Assembly (NCBI GenBank): GCA_025457665.1
Contig: JALOTY010000034.1
Span: 1 to 36,864 of the forward strand
From: Akkermansiaceae bacterium
GTDB lineage: Bacteria; Verrucomicrobiota; Verrucomicrobiia; Verrucomicrobiales; Akkermansiaceae
Direction of reading: 5' to 3'
Length of the DNA: 36,864 nt
Shown: positions 19,401-29,699 of the stretch, one piece after another
Numbering within the stretch: position 1 is the first letter of the stretch
Layout of the letters: each line of letters opens with the position of its first letter
The notes under the pieces: model-generated
The model's database searches: none
Seen by the model: only the letters and a program-made list of their open reading frames with translations
What the model was told of the DNA's origin: nothing
Program-made: the position numbers and the translations under genes

Positions 19401-22400
19401 TCCGGCATCGAATGGCGATACGGTGGGCGGTAGCGAGTATGGTGCGGTGGTGCGCACGGATCCCTCGGTCACTTCCGTATCCTATCGCATCACCGATGGC
19501 GATCCGAGCAATGATGATACGGTCACCGGCGGTGAAAACGGCAATGGCGCGTGGGTCGATGCCGTGAAGGTCACTCCCACCGCGGCGATTGTTCCGGGGA
19601 ATCCGGATTACCGCGATGAATGGCGCTTCAACTTCGTCAACATCCCGCCCACAGGCAATGCCACGATCGAAGTCCGGCTGCGGGAAATCAGTTCTTCGGA
19701 CAATGATGCACTCAGCGACACCGCCGGCCATTTCACCACCTTGGTGCGGACGGTGAACACCGCCGGTCCGGATGTCCGGATGTTCATTGCCTTCCCGGGT
19801 AGCGATGGCCAGGTCATCGATACCAACTATGTGCTCAAGGCCTATTTCTCGAAATCCCTGGCCGATGGACTCAGCGAGGCGGCCCTGAAGTCACGCTTCC
19901 TCGTCCGCTTTGCCGGAGATGAATCGTGGCCTGCCGGAATTCAGGTCCTCGACCCGGCAGCCATGTCGATCGTTTACAACGAAACGGCGGATTTCCATGC
20001 CCTCGCTTTCACTCTGCCATCGATGCACAATGGAGTGGATGATTTCCTCCATCGGATCGAAGTCCGCCACGACCGGCCGGACCCGAATGCCGACCTCACG
20101 GCAACCCGTCGCGTGCGTGCGGCTCCGAGCAATGCTCCGCGTGTGACCATCCTCCAACCCCAGGAGTTCGACAGCAATGGCAAGCTGGTCCTCACGGTGC
20201 TTCCCGATGGTCCGGGTGTGGATACCCTGGCAAATCCGGTGCGGGTCGAGACCGATCTATCAGCCACCTCCGTGGATCTTGCCTTTGCCCTTGGCAGTGG
20301 AGTCATCACCGCCGTGGATGCCAATGAAGCCACTCCGGAAATCGATCCCATCGTGCAAGGATCGAGCAAGCTGTGGGACTTTGTCTGGACCCTGACGCAG
20401 CCCGGTTCCTATCGACTCGTGGCCACCGCCCAGGGCCCGGCGGAGTCGGCGCAAGACCGGCGCAATGTCACCGTCATTCTTCGCCAGCTAGTCGCCGCGA
20501 ATCCGAATGATGGGGATGATGATGATGACGGACTCGCGGATGTGGATGAAGGCACGCCCCTGCCTTTGCCTAACGGATTCCCTGCCGGTGACCCCCGTTT
20601 CAAGCCGAACCCCGAGCAGTGGACGAATGGCGAAATCCACGTTCACAATGCCTACGGTCGCTCCGATCCGCTCATGCCGGACAGCGATGGGGATGGTCTG
20701 CCGGATGGTTTGGAAGTCGGCTGGCGTCAGCCCGGAGCGGATACCAATGCCTCGACCGATACGAATGCCGATGGACTTCCGAACTTCATCGGAGACCTTG
20801 ACCCGCCCTTCTACAACACCCTCGACAACCTTGGCTCCGTGCCCGGGGTGAACAGCGCCAGTGAAGGCGGCGATAGGGCGAGGAGATTGTTTGGTTCCAT
20901 GACCGACCCGGGAAATCCGGATAGCGATGGCGACGGCTTGCCCGATGGCGTGGAGGACGCAAACGCCAACGGCTGGGTCGATGGCGATGGCTCGTCCCTC
21001 GCCCCGACGGCATCGCCCACCACGGGCCGAAACTGGCCGAATGGTCGCATTGATCCCGGGGAAACCTGGTTGGAAACCTCGCCCACGGATTCGGACACGG
21101 ACAACGACGGGCTCTCCGATGGTTCGGGTGAGGACACCGATTTCAGCGGGGGCATCACCGGCGACCTGAACGGCAACCGGGTGTGGGACAGTGGTGAAGT
21201 GTGGTTGGAAACCGATCCTCTCCAGGACGACACCGATGGCGATGGCCTTCCCGATGGCTGGGAGCGGCAGTTCGGTCTGAATCCTTTGGACGATGGCTCC
21301 ATCGCCTTCGATGGCACCACGCCCGATCCCGACAATGGCGCGAGCGGGGATCCGGACGAGGATGGCATCGGCAACCTCCAGGAGCTTCTCGCCGGAACCG
21401 ATCCTCGTGCGGACAACAGCGTGGTTCTGGAGCCGGGTGAGGAAATCGTCATCGGTCCGGTGGGCAATGACGCCGCCATCACCCGCGGCGCCGTGGTCAA
21501 TCGTGAGGAGTTCACCGACTGGAGCATTGATGATCTTGTCGTCCTCGATGAATTCGAAGGCGATGGTTCCGGCAATCAAGGCGGCGACACCTATCTTGGT
21601 TTTGATGGCTTTGACAGCTCCCGCGATCTGGTGGCTTTCTATGCAAGGGATGGTGGCGACCCCTCGGTGGGTGGCACCGGGGATTTCTACTTCCGGGCCG
21701 ATTTCCATGACCTGCGGCCCTTTGCCGAGGAAGGGAATCTCGACCTCTATGTGGTGGTCGATACCGGCAACACTGCGATCGGCGAATATGCGCTGCCGGA
21801 TGATGTGGACACTGGCACCCTGATGCGTTGGGAGGCGGTGGTTGCCGTCTATCAGAGCAACACCGGCGCGGTGCTCGTTGACACCAATCCGGCCAACAAC
21901 AGCACGGCGATCAATGAGAATCTCGCTGGAAAAGGAGTGGTGAGGCGCGACCAAAGCAGCCCGGATGGTTTCCGCAAGGCATGGTTCAACAGTGATCTGG
22001 ATGCGGTGGAGTTCTCCATCTCGCGCGAAGCCCTGCTCGATGCCGGATGGCTGGGCGATCCCGATACCCTCAACTTCCAGGTCTTCGTCACCCGTGATGG
22101 CACGCGGAATTCGCCTCAGGGTGCAGGGGATATCGGCGGGCGCAGCGATGTTCGTGATACGATCTATGACGATTGGCTCGCTGAAGATTACTGGCGTGAC
22201 CAGGGATTCATCGGTCAGAACAGCGAACTGAGAAGTTGGTTCAACTATCAGGGTCCGGACCGCGGACGCCGGGCCAAGGTCATGCTGCTCGCTCACGGAA
22301 ATGAGGCCATCAGCCCCGGTTCGGACATCCAGCAGCGGATCAATGATGCCGGCAATCCCGCAGCCATCAGCAATGGCAGCGCCGCTGGTTACTATCGATT

Positions 22401-24768
22401 GCTTGATGCCCACGAAGCCTATTCTTCGAAACTCGGATTGCATCTCACGCCCACCCTTGCGAGTTCGATCGAGTGGGCGGCGGTGGATCCCTCCGTGAAT
22501 CGGCCCTGGCGCGATGGCCCGACATTCAATCGCCGTCTCGGCTCCCTTGCCGCCGCTGGTACGGTGGAAATCGTAGGGAGCACTTTCGCCGATGCCCCGC
22601 TGGCTTATTTCGATGCCTCCTGGCTTGCTGACAACGTTGCCTTGTCCCAGCGTTTCCTGACGGAAATCTATGGCACCGCGCCTTCATCGCGCGTTTTCTG
22701 GGTGCCGGAGCGGGTCTATGATGAAGGCGTCATGAGCCGTGTGGCGGGCCTCGGCTACACGCATGTTTTCGTCGATCAATTCCGTCATGTGCTCGACCGA
22801 TTCGGCAGGCAGGCGGCTTTGTTGGATGATGGTTACCGGATCAACCGCTTCAACGGATTGAATGCAATGGTCATCAATGACCAGGCATCGACCTTCCGTT
22901 TCCGCAACACCGATCGCGGATTGGACATCAACCTCCGCCAGTTGCTTTCCCGCAAGGCACGCAGTGGTGAGCAGCATCAATTGGTGATCTTTTACAGCGA
23001 CCTCTCCGACTTCAGGAATGCCGCGAATGCGAGCGCCTATGATCGCAACCTCGCTTGGTTGGCCAGTCGTCCGTGGGTGGAAATCGTCGGTCCCGAGCAA
23101 GTCGCCTCCGGTGCGGTGGATCTTTCCCTGCCACCGGATGGAAGCGGTGACAGCTTTGCGGTCATCAACCGCGGGACCACATCCTTCGGCCGCAAGTTGG
23201 GTCCGCTGTGGTTGGATCATGCGACCCAGGGGAACTATGACTTCTGGTGGTTCGGCAGTTCGCAGGAGGAAAGCTTGAGGGACAAAGTCTTCGAGTGGCG
23301 TCCGGGGGTGGCGATCAATCCGGCAGGCGATGATTTCTACGGTGTGCAATCTTTCGGTGGCAGCGGGTCGGGCATCGCCTCGCAGGCATGGTCGCTTCTC
23401 AACGGCGCTTCGAACGACAGGTTGGGAAGAGTTTCCCGCGGCATTTATCATGCTTCGACCTTCCTTGCGGGATGGCATGATGAGGACAACAACGACCTGA
23501 GGACCTATTCGACCGGGGCCTTCATCTATCCGGACACCAGCTTTGATCCTCTTGCCGGATTTGCCAAGCGGGCACAGGCGCAGACCCGTCAGGCGGCGCG
23601 ACATGCGGCCGTGGCGGCTTGGGCGGCGGCTCCGCCGGCAGTCACCCAGGTGCTATCGGCCGATGTGGATCTCGATGGCACGGCGGAACATATCATCCGC
23701 AACAACCGGGTGATGGCGCTCTTTGAATCGCTGGGCGGTCGCTGCGTGGCTGCCTGGGCCATGGGCAATGATGGCGTGCCGGTCCAGATCGTGGGCAATC
23801 CGCTATCGATGCCGGAGTTTGAAACCGAGGAGGAAGGCGCGGGAAACCGAAACCCCGATGGTTCCGTGCTCGCCCGCCGCACCTCGGCATTCAAGGACTG
23901 GTTTGCCAATGGCAGCGGGGGAGGGACCACGAGTTATGTCAATCAGCTTTACACCGTCACCCCGGTGAGCGGTGGTTTCACATTCACTTCTCCGAATGGG
24001 GCGATTTCGAAAACCATCACGCTCGCCAACGATGCCGATGCGCTGGTGGCCCAGTATTCCCTTGCAGGTCCGGTGAACAAACTCTTCGTCCGATTCGGCC
24101 TCAGCCCGGATCTCGATTCACTGCTCATCCGTGGTCAGGCCGGGCTCTCGCTTTCCTCCGTGCCCGGCGGGGTGAGGGTGGCGAATGAGACCGATGGCCT
24201 TTCCGCTGCTGCGTTGGTGGGCCTTGGGGCGAATGCCACCTGGCAGGCTGCGGCGACCGATGACGATGTGGCCGCTTTCGACACCATCCCCATGCGCAAT
24301 CAGGCCCAGACCCAACAGGTGGAAATCGAGAGCCAAAGTACGACCTTCACCGTATCTCTGGCCCTGTCTGCCGTGGTGACCGATGCCGATGGCGACGGCC
24401 TGCCGGCGGATTGGGAGACGGCCAACGGTCTCGACGATCAGGATGCCAGCGGCATCAATGGCGCGAGCGGGGATCCGGATGGCGATGGGCTGAGCAATCG
24501 GGATGAATGGCTTTTCGGCACTCTTCCGCAACTCGCAGGTCCGGCGCCTTCCGCATCCATCGAAAAAGTCGCGGGCGGTTATCGCCTCCGCTTCACCGCG
24601 CTGCCGGACCGTTTGGTGCGATTCCAGAGCAGCCCGAACCTTGTGGACTGGAGCAACCTCGGCCCGCAATTCGATACCTCGGGCGAGAGTGCGCCCACCG
24701 TGATTTCTTACGACGACCTGACCACCGAAGCGCGGCGATTCTACCGCGTGATCCTTGAAGCACCGTGA
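16498..24768 (+). CDS. Giant secreted alpha-glucan hydrolase with GH13 and GH57-like domains
   Basis: This 2,756-residue protein starts at ATG 16498 before a signal peptide ([17 protein letters not shown]). The GH13 alpha-amylase domain (about 30-600) shows all four conserved regions: DNVMNH at 113-118, GFRLDAVKH with nucleophile Asp279, LFGEHLG with acid/base Glu343, and QSHDND with His404 and Asp405. Beta-sandwich modules follow (about 700-1,330), then acidic DxDGDG calcium-type repeats (about 1,340-1,640) and a glucodextranase/DOMON-like region (about 1,650-1,900). A GH57-like domain follows (about 1,920-2,330): GTVEIVG with Glu2024, FWVPERVY with likely nucleophile Glu2071, and FYSDLSDF with candidate acids Asp2168/Asp2171. 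Its first motif reads LAHGNE (His1933) rather than the usual HxHQP type. A beta-rich domain, more DADGDG repeats and the shared C-terminal module ending FYRVILEAP complete it. It should act outside the cell on starch- or glycogen-like glucans. Its stop overlaps the next gene's start. Confidence 0.92.
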   Translation: MMNPLRRFLAVLCAWLVLAISARGEAMLQYFNTSWAEITAKMPELAEAGYSSLWLPPPTKGSGGLSVGYDCWDRFDLGSKNQRGSIRTRYGTEAELLEMIRTAHRFGIRVYFDNVMNHNAFDVPGFNAFTPIDVYPGFLPEDFHLRRTEDGFYRKWDNTRDWNDAWQVQHLGLSDLIDIATEPGSTNRNHGSYEGDTIPKIEFVRHPANPEYYCYVPTAPGQKHARGEGTYVGFGPGNGITTGTLAANASFYAEYVEDMIHRSARWTIDRTKADGFRLDAVKHTPADFYGATFGVDKDSSNYGFNGQIQQQFNLSRGFSDWSNHRDSVFNTEQGRDDAMLFGEHLGQPPAYGPYVDSGMRLIDNDLRSNFNNLLGNPSSGLNGFDQPGSGGFSPSVAVMHAQSHDNDFAARRELQHAFYFTREGLGLVYTDGNYHAETLGESGGAFPRHSNTSFLGQWGDSRIPNLLKIHRDFARGYQLGRWSDSDFVAYERIDKRENGGMNNSDGATMIIMLNDNYANGQSRPLSTSFRSIGGAGSENNVNTNDEYLFQYARGFGSQVGFYTYASQLGSVIVPPGSYFVFAPRTPEESDLWRNAGGSPLTILQNGQPTGTVEVVRRDGPDGDPAFNPYGLADPDNNDYAYRISLPRVTSATDLDFIVRADGSAENILLKLGGGIDLNGTRPPGNADPFYRDNPPAVSTDVFLGYEQPIFAKRIHAEKFAAVDTSRNQIGSAGAETYRRTIGGSGFTIVNGPAGANNFSSDGGNRAQFLYHDPQAPVGGTPGGGWPGGSAPLQYNDSGSQIAVWAKPNGVGAGFRMWFYYTTDGSNPEGAAGSGTGTTRVVEMNFSHNEGGSDWWLNANIPKPAAGTELRYKIGIHKEGASSIYPSGAGSVAAKRTMMTEFRIEGFNPSTAVYAPHNDYGVSSTGLDEGFHVIKARAFLNRAGKASLYNTFVQSFYYDALRPQGEIAFPASNGDTVGGSEYGAVVRTDPSVTSVSYRITDGDPSNDDTVTGGENGNGAWVDAVKVTPTAAIVPGNPDYRDEWRFNFVNIPPTGNATIEVRLREISSSDNDALSDTAGHFTTLVRTVNTAGPDVRMFIAFPGSDGQVIDTNYVLKAYFSKSLADGLSEAALKSRFLVRFAGDESWPAGIQVLDPAAMSIVYNETADFHALAFTLPSMHNGVDDFLHRIEVRHDRPDPNADLTATRRVRAAPSNAPRVTILQPQEFDSNGKLVLTVLPDGPGVDTLANPVRVETDLSATSVDLAFALGSGVITAVDANEATPEIDPIVQGSSKLWDFVWTLTQPGSYRLVATAQGPAESAQDRRNVTVILRQLVAANPNDGDDDDDGLADVDEGTPLPLPNGFPAGDPRFKPNPEQWTNGEIHVHNAYGRSDPLMPDSDGDGLPDGLEVGWRQPGADTNASTDTNADGLPNFIGDLDPPFYNTLDNLGSVPGVNSASEGGDRARRLFGSMTDPGNPDSDGDGLPDGVEDANANGWVDGDGSSLAPTASPTTGRNWPNGRIDPGETWLETSPTDSDTDNDGLSDGSGEDTDFSGGITGDLNGNRVWDSGEVWLETDPLQDDTDGDGLPDGWERQFGLNPLDDGSIAFDGTTPDPDNGASGDPDEDGIGNLQELLAGTDPRADNSVVLEPGEEIVIGPVGNDAAITRGAVVNREEFTDWSIDDLVVLDEFEGDGSGNQGGDTYLGFDGFDSSRDLVAFYARDGGDPSVGGTGDFYFRADFHDLRPFAEEGNLDLYVVVDTGNTAIGEYALPDDVDTGTLMRWEAVVAVYQSNTGAVLVDTNPANNSTAINENLAGKGVVRRDQSSPDGFRKAWFNSDLDAVEFSISREALLDAGWLGDPDTLNFQVFVTRDGTRNSPQGAGDIGGRSDVRDTIYDDWLAEDYWRDQGFIGQNSELRSWFNYQGPDRGRRAKVMLLAHGNEAISPGSDIQQRINDAGNPAAISNGSAAGYYRLLDAHEAYSSKLGLHLTPTLASSIEWAAVDPSVNRPWRDGPTFNRRLGSLAAAGTVEIVGSTFADAPLAYFDASWLADNVALSQRFLTEIYGTAPSSRVFWVPERVYDEGVMSRVAGLGYTHVFVDQFRHVLDRFGRQAALLDDGYRINRFNGLNAMVINDQASTFRFRNTDRGLDINLRQLLSRKARSGEQHQLVIFYSDLSDFRNAANASAYDRNLAWLASRPWVEIVGPEQVASGAVDLSLPPDGSGDSFAVINRGTTSFGRKLGPLWLDHATQGNYDFWWFGSSQEESLRDKVFEWRPGVAINPAGDDFYGVQSFGGSGSGIASQAWSLLNGASNDRLGRVSRGIYHASTFLAGWHDEDNNDLRTYSTGAFIYPDTSFDPLAGFAKRAQAQTRQAARHAAVAAWAAAPPAVTQVLSADVDLDGTAEHIIRNNRVMALFESLGGRCVAAWAMGNDGVPVQIVGNPLSMPEFETEEEGAGNRNPDGSVLARRTSAFKDWFANGSGGGTTSYVNQLYTVTPVSGGFTFTSPNGAISKTITLANDADALVAQYSLAGPVNKLFVRFGLSPDLDSLLIRGQAGLSLSSVPGGVRVANETDGLSAAALVGLGANATWQAAATDDDVAAFDTIPMRNQAQTQQVEIESQSTTFTVSLALSAVVTDADGDGLPADWETANGLDDQDASGINGASGDPDGDGLSNRDEWLFGTLPQLAGPAPSASIEKVAGGYRLRFTALPDRLVRFQSSPNLVDWSNLGPQFDTSGESAPTVISYDDLTTEARRFYRVILEAP
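20515..21411 (+). repeat. Calcium-binding type 3-like acidic repeats between the two glycosidase domains
   Basis: The encoded linker carries at least six aspartate-rich motifs, for example [60 protein letters not shown] and [12 protein letters not shown]. The underlying DNA repeats variants of GATGGCGATGG. These motifs resemble thrombospondin type 3 repeats that bind calcium and stiffen linkers. Two more copies lie near residues 2,630 and 2,660, ahead of the terminal module. Confidence 0.8.
24765..24768 (+). promoter_or_regulatory. GTGA stop/start overlap (likely translational coupling)
   Basis: The GTG start of the second glycosidase gene (24765-24767) overlaps the TGA stop of the giant gene (24766-24768). 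The downstream product begins at once with a signal peptide ([15 protein letters not shown]), which supports this GTG as the true start. Such four-base overlaps usually indicate one mRNA and re-initiation by the same ribosomes. Confidence 0.8.
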
Positions 24769-27767
24769 AAACCCTGATTCTGCCCCTGCTGCTCACCGCC
24801 GCTGTCCATGCTGCCGGAACCTTGACGGTTTCGACTCCCGGATACCCCGCCAACCGGAGTGCGGAGTATTCCATCAGCCATGTTTACATTGATGAAGTGG
24901 CAGGCACCAACGCGCCCATCACTTTCCGCTTTGTGCCGGGTGTGGCGAATGTGATCGATGTCGAACTCTGGACGAACATCAACCGCCGCGATCTGGCAAA
25001 CATCGATAAGAACAATGATGGTTATCCCGACGGAGTCGTGCCGCCGGATGGTTCGCTGGTCACGGATTCCGCAGCGGACACCGATCCGGTGACGGGGCAT
25101 TATTTCGCGCCGCTGAATCTCACGAACGTGGGAGCTGGTGCCTGGGAGATCACCGTTCCCGTCTCCAAAACCGGAGCTTATCGCGCGACGGCGCGCTTCC
25201 GGACATCGGACAATCCCGGGACCTGGCAGTGGTATGGTTTGCGGGACCATGCGGTGGTCGCGGCACCGGTGATCGCCCGGGACATCCGGCTTTATGAGAT
25301 CAATGTTTTCAATATCGAGGCCACTTCCGCGGACTTCGCCGGACGCTCGACGATCGAGGACCTGCACAATGCTCCCGGGGCTCCGCACAATGCCAACAAC
25401 CGCTGGGATCTCGACTACCTCGGTGCGCTGGGCTGCAACTGGCTGTGGTTCCAGCCGATTCATCCGAATGGCATCGCCGGACGGGAAAACAATCCCGCCA
25501 CGGGAAACCCCTACGATCCGGGTAGCCCCTATGCAGTGAAGAATTTCTTCGAGGTCAACGAGCTGATGACCGTCAACTACAACGGCTCGAACACGCTTGC
25601 CCAGAATCGTGCGGCGGCGATGACGGCATGGAAAAATTTCGTCACCGCGGCGGACGACAAGGAGGTGGGCATCATGCTCGATGCGCCGTTCAATCATACC
25701 GCCTTCGATGTCGAGCTGGATGAAATCGGCGTGCAGCTTTTCCAGAGGGATGGCGAGCCAGCATGGTCGCCCTACGACGAAATCCGCAATCGTGACGCGC
25801 GCTTCTTTTCGCGGAATGGCAACTATGCCCAGCGCGCCTTTGATGCCAATTCCATCGCCGCCGGGCCGGATCGATTTGATTTCGGAAAATGGAATGATGT
25901 GAAGGATGTCTTCTTCGGCCGCTACGATGCCCTGGTGGAATTTGATTCCGAGCCGGAGAGGTCGAGTTATCTCAACGAGGGCGATTGGTTCGACTACTCT
26001 CAATTCGAATGGAGCAATGGCGACTTCGTGCAGGGCGGACAGTCGAGAAATGTCACCCGGCGGGTATGGGAATATTTTGCCCGCTATGCCACCCACTGGC
26101 TGGAGCAAACCCGGCCCGCGGGGCAGAACCGGAACTCGCAGCCGGGCGATGGCGATCTCGCCGCACGTTATGCCTGGGATGCGGCGGGGATCGATGGCCT
26201 GCGCTGCGATTTCGGCCAGGGCCTGCCGCCGCAAGCGTGGGAATACATCATCAACACCGCACGTTCGAAGAAATGGAGTTTTGTGATGATGACCGAATCG
26301 CTCGACGGTGGCAGCGTGACCTATCGCAGCGCCCGCCATTTCGAGGTGCTGAATGAAAACATCGTTTTCCCGCTGAAATCGGTCTCGAACAAGTTCGACG
26401 TCCGGAACATCTACGAGAGCCGTCGTAGTTCCTACGGTCAGGCCTTGGTGCTTTCGAACACCACTTCCCACGACGAGGAGACCTTGGCGGATCCTTGGGG
26501 GTCGGTGGTGAGATTCCTGGCAAGCTCCACCCTGGATGGTGCGCCAATGATTTTCCCGGGTCAGGAACTCGGGATTTCGACGACCTTCGGATACGACTTT
26601 TATGAAACGAATTTCGGCAAACAGATCCCGCATTTCAAACGCTGGAATACGATGCAGCCGATCTGGAACAACACCGACTTCGGCAACGACCAGCTTTTCC
26701 CGGTGATCGCCGGAGCCAACCTCGCCCGGGCGGCAAGTCCGGCGCTGCGGTCATCGAACCGCTGGTTCCTCGATGGCGATGGCAACAACGCACAAATCCA
26801 TGCCGTGGCGAAATACGAAACCGCCAATGCCTCGCCCGCGGTGTCGGACGTGGTGCTGGCCTTCAGCAACCTCGACCGCAACAACAACCAGGCGGACAAT
26901 TTCAAGATTCCCGCAACCCTCGCAGGCTTGCTCGGCTTGCAGGACGGCAGGACCTACAATGCCCGCAACATTGCGGCTTACGAAAATCCGACCATCGGCA
27001 TGACCAACCGCCGCAGCCAGTGGTTGTGGGGTGCGGGGCTCACCGGGAGCCAGTTGAAATCGACCGGTTTCCTCGTCAGTCTGAATGATGTCCCCACGAC
27101 CAGCGGGGAATGGTCGAGCGCGCCTTATGAGGCCCAGTATCTGAAAGTTTCCGACATCACGGCGCCGACCGCGACTCCCGCCGCGCCGGAGATCGCGAAT
27201 CTGCATCCCTTCGTGATCGGCACGCAGGTGGTCTTCGATTGGGATGACCTCCCGGCCGATGCCGGTGGCGTGGTGCCGGCCTATCAGGTGACGGTTTGGA
27301 TCAATGGCGGTGCGCCGGTGCTCACCACGGTGGTGACCGCAAGCACCTACACGGTCAGCGCGGCGGAGGGCGATGAGGTCCAGATCGCCGTGCGCGCCGT
27401 GAATCCGGATTTCCCTGCCAATGCCGCGCCGGGATCTTCGAGCAGTGGCAACATTGCCCTGCTTTCCTCCGGCGGTGATGAGGATGGCGATGGCATGAGC
27501 AATGCCGATGAACTGGCGGCCTCGACGAATGCGCTCGATGCGGGATCGGTTTTCCGCGCCACGGGGATTTCCCGAAATGGGACGGACGTGGTCGTGAGCT
27601 TTTCCTCGGTGAGTGGCGTCCGTTACCGACTGGAAAGCTCGACGACACTCAACGCCGACTGGACCCCTGTGGGGGCGGAACTGACCGCCAGCGGGGCCAG
27701 CAGCCAGATCACCCATGCCGGAGCGGCTGGGGAGCGCCGGTTCTATCGGGTCCGAGTGGTGCCCTGA
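24765..27767 (+). CDS. Secreted GH13-family alpha-amylase-like protein
   Basis: This 1,000-residue exported glycosidase is the second gene of the alpha-glucan unit. After a signal peptide (about 1-17), an N-terminal beta domain spans about 25-165. The GH13 barrel follows (about 170-690): LDAPFNH at 305-311 (region I), GLRCDF with nucleophile Asp482, MTESLD with acid/base Glu511, and SHDEE with His569 and Asp570. All three catalytic carboxylates are therefore present. A C-terminal beta domain of the amylase type and a fibronectin-like domain (about 800-900) precede a DEDGDGMSNADELAAS motif and the shared module ending FYRVRVVP. It differs markedly from the GH13 domain of the upstream protein, so the two are probably complementary, for example endo-acting versus branch or short-chain activity; exact specificity cannot be read. 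It converges with the ABC exporter gene. Confidence 0.92.
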   Translation: MKTLILPLLLTAAVHAAGTLTVSTPGYPANRSAEYSISHVYIDEVAGTNAPITFRFVPGVANVIDVELWTNINRRDLANIDKNNDGYPDGVVPPDGSLVTDSAADTDPVTGHYFAPLNLTNVGAGAWEITVPVSKTGAYRATARFRTSDNPGTWQWYGLRDHAVVAAPVIARDIRLYEINVFNIEATSADFAGRSTIEDLHNAPGAPHNANNRWDLDYLGALGCNWLWFQPIHPNGIAGRENNPATGNPYDPGSPYAVKNFFEVNELMTVNYNGSNTLAQNRAAAMTAWKNFVTAADDKEVGIMLDAPFNHTAFDVELDEIGVQLFQRDGEPAWSPYDEIRNRDARFFSRNGNYAQRAFDANSIAAGPDRFDFGKWNDVKDVFFGRYDALVEFDSEPERSSYLNEGDWFDYSQFEWSNGDFVQGGQSRNVTRRVWEYFARYATHWLEQTRPAGQNRNSQPGDGDLAARYAWDAAGIDGLRCDFGQGLPPQAWEYIINTARSKKWSFVMMTESLDGGSVTYRSARHFEVLNENIVFPLKSVSNKFDVRNIYESRRSSYGQALVLSNTTSHDEETLADPWGSVVRFLASSTLDGAPMIFPGQELGISTTFGYDFYETNFGKQIPHFKRWNTMQPIWNNTDFGNDQLFPVIAGANLARAASPALRSSNRWFLDGDGNNAQIHAVAKYETANASPAVSDVVLAFSNLDRNNNQADNFKIPATLAGLLGLQDGRTYNARNIAAYENPTIGMTNRRSQWLWGAGLTGSQLKSTGFLVSLNDVPTTSGEWSSAPYEAQYLKVSDITAPTATPAAPEIANLHPFVIGTQVVFDWDDLPADAGGVVPAYQVTVWINGGAPVLTTVVTASTYTVSAAEGDEVQIAVRAVNPDFPANAAPGSSSSGNIALLSSGGDEDGDGMSNADELAASTNALDAGSVFRATGISRNGTDVVVSFSSVSGVRYRLESSTTLNADWTPVGAELTASGASSQITHAGAAGERRFYRVRVVP

Positions 27768-27791
27768 GGAGGGTCAGGGGGAAAAGCACCC

Positions 27792-29561
27792 TCAGTGTCC
27801 GGCAGGGTTTGTCGTGGGATCGAGAAAGGACTTGCGGCAAAGTTCGGCGTATTTGCCCTCGCGGGCGAGGAGTTCGTCGTGAGTGCCTTTTTCGATCACC
27901 CGGCCTTTTTCCAACACGTAAATCCGGTGGGCATTCTGGATGGTGGAAAGGCGGTGGGCGATGACAAAGGCGGTGCGATTCGCCATCAGCGCATCCAGCG
28001 CGGACTGGATTTCCCGCTCGGTGTGGGAATCGACGGAGGCGGTGGCTTCATCGAGCAGGAGGATCGGCGCGTTCTTCAGGAGGGCTCGGGCAATCGAAAG
28101 GCGCTGCTTTTCCCCGCCGGAGAGTTTCACTCCGCGTTCGCCGACGTTGGTATCGAGCTGCTGGGGCAGTTCGCGGACGAAGTGGGCGGCATGGGCGGCT
28201 TCGAGGCATTGCCAGAGTTCGGCTTCGGTGGCGGTCCGACGACCCAACAGCAGATTTTCGCGGACGCTGCCGTTGAAGAGGAAGGGCTCCTGGGTGACGT
28301 AGGCGAGCTTGTCGCGCAGGGACGGCTTGGCCAGCGTGGCGATATCGATCCCATCGATGGTGATCCGGCCGGAGCTGACCTCGTAGAAACGGTTCAGCAG
28401 GGAGAGCACCGTGGATTTTCCTGCTCCGGTGGAGCCGACGAGCGCGATCGTTTCGCCGGGCTGGGCGGTGATATCGACTTCATGAAGGGTGGGCTGCTCG
28501 CCGTAGGCAAAGGTGACCTGCTCGAAGCGGACTTCCGCGCGGATTTTTTCCGGCAGGACTTCGCCGGAAGCGGCATTCGGTTCGTCCTCGGCATCCATGA
28601 TTTCGAAGACCCGGTCCGCCGCCGTGCGTGAGGAAAAGACCATCTGGTTGAGCTGGCGGAGCTTGGAAACCGGCTCGTAAAAAAGGCTGAGGAGGAGGAA
28701 AAAGGCAAAAAGCTCGCCGCCTGTCATCGCCTCGCCTGTCCCGCCCGGGTCCTGGCCACGGATCACCGCCAGCCCGCCGAAATAGAGGACCAGCGCGTAT
28801 CCCAGCATGCTGGCGAAGGACATGCTCGGGTTGTAGATCGCCCACCATTTCATCAGGCGCAGCGTGGCGGCACGGATGCGGTCGGAGAGGCGGTTGAAAT
28901 GCTCGTGTTCGGCGGTTTCGGCCGAGTAGGACTTGATCTGGCGGATGCCGGCGATGTTGTCGTGCAGCATGGAATTGAGCGCCGAGGTGGCATTGCGCTC
29001 TTCCTTGTGCCGACTGCGGGCATCTTTTGAATACACCCAGGCACCGGTGATCAGGATGGGGATGGGCAAAGTGGCCCAGAGGGCGACATACCAGTCGGTC
29101 AGATACATCCACAGGCCTACGGCCAGGAGTTGGATGAGGGCGACGACGCCGAGTTCGATGCCATCGATGAGGACACGCTCCATCGAGGTCACGTCCTCGA
29201 CCACCCGGGTCATCACGTCTCCTGTGCGGCGGGTATCGAACCACGGCAGCGGCAGGCGCTGGATCTTGCGGTAGAGATCGGAGCGGATGTCGTGGATGAC
29301 GTTCTGTTCGAAGTGGTTGTTGACGAAGATCCGGGCGCAGTTGAGGGCGTCCTTCAGGAAAAAGCTGGCAAGGCCAAGCAGGCACCAGAGGAGGAGTTCG
29401 CCGTGGCGGGCGGGATCGGGGAGGATGTCATCGATGATGAATTGCGCCACCGAGGGGAAGAAAATCACCGAGACGGCCATCAGCGTGGCACAGAAAAACT
29501 GGGCGGTGGCGAGGCCGGGATAGCGCCGGAGGTAGGAGAAAACGCGCAGGACCGAGTTCAT
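27792..29561 (-). CDS. ABC exporter half-transporter, MsbA/multidrug type (fused membrane and ATPase domains)
   Basis: This 589-residue protein has six predicted membrane helices in residues 1 to about 310, starting at LATAQFFCATLMAVSVIFF, followed by an ATP-binding cassette. Visible motifs are Walker A GSTGAGKST with Lys382, the signature LSGGEKQR (about 481), Walker B ILLLDEATAS (about 503) and the switch IAHRLST. It should work as a homodimer in the inner membrane and export lipid, lipopolysaccharide precursor or drug-like substrates; the sequence does not decide between these. The ATG at 29561 gives the usual short N terminus; an in-frame ATG at 29591 adds ten residues and is possible. 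Frame continuation up to 30470 is antisense to the next gene and is ignored. Its end faces the GH13 gene. Confidence 0.93.
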   Translation of the reverse strand: MNSVLRVFSYLRRYPGLATAQFFCATLMAVSVIFFPSVAQFIIDDILPDPARHGELLLWCLLGLASFFLKDALNCARIFVNNHFEQNVIHDIRSDLYRKIQRLPLPWFDTRRTGDVMTRVVEDVTSMERVLIDGIELGVVALIQLLAVGLWMYLTDWYVALWATLPIPILITGAWVYSKDARSRHKEERNATSALNSMLHDNIAGIRQIKSYSAETAEHEHFNRLSDRIRAATLRLMKWWAIYNPSMSFASMLGYALVLYFGGLAVIRGQDPGGTGEAMTGGELFAFFLLLSLFYEPVSKLRQLNQMVFSSRTAADRVFEIMDAEDEPNAASGEVLPEKIRAEVRFEQVTFAYGEQPTLHEVDITAQPGETIALVGSTGAGKSTVLSLLNRFYEVSSGRITIDGIDIATLAKPSLRDKLAYVTQEPFLFNGSVRENLLLGRRTATEAELWQCLEAAHAAHFVRELPQQLDTNVGERGVKLSGGEKQRLSIARALLKNAPILLLDEATASVDSHTEREIQSALDALMANRTAFVIAHRLSTIQNAHRIYVLEKGRVIEKGTHDELLAREGKYAELCRKSFLDPTTNPAGH

Positions 29562-29699
29562 GGGACGGGGGACCGTTGTGGCAGTGTCCATTCTTTGTAA
29601 AGCCAAGGTTCTTTTTGCCGCATTTAATGGTTGCGGGGGGCGGGGGGCGATCCCTACTTTCCGCCTCCAAGAAGCCCACTCTTTCCAAAAAACCTCCCT
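29562..29699. other. Short AT-richer divergent promoter region
   Basis: The region between the ABC exporter start and the coiled-coil gene start contains an unusually AT-rich patch for this window (about 29590-29630, with TTTGTAAAG, TTCTTTTTG and CATTTAATGG). That is the likeliest place for one or both divergent promoters, but no hexamer pair is clear enough to call. Confidence 0.35.

Noticed and set aside
20488..22443. Minus-strand open frame of 651 codons within the giant glycosidase gene
   Set aside because: It is the mirror of the acidic repeat and linker region. It has no recognisable motifs and no credible start context.
24741..26633. Minus-strand open frame of 630 codons opposite the second GH13 gene
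   Set aside because: It is the antisense shadow of a gene with all four GH13 motifs. The translation has low-complexity Arg/Gly/Ile character and no domain.
27768..27791. Possible stem between the convergent GH13 and ABC exporter genes
   Set aside because: The repeats around AGGGT/ACCCT pair only with a bulge and no T run follows.
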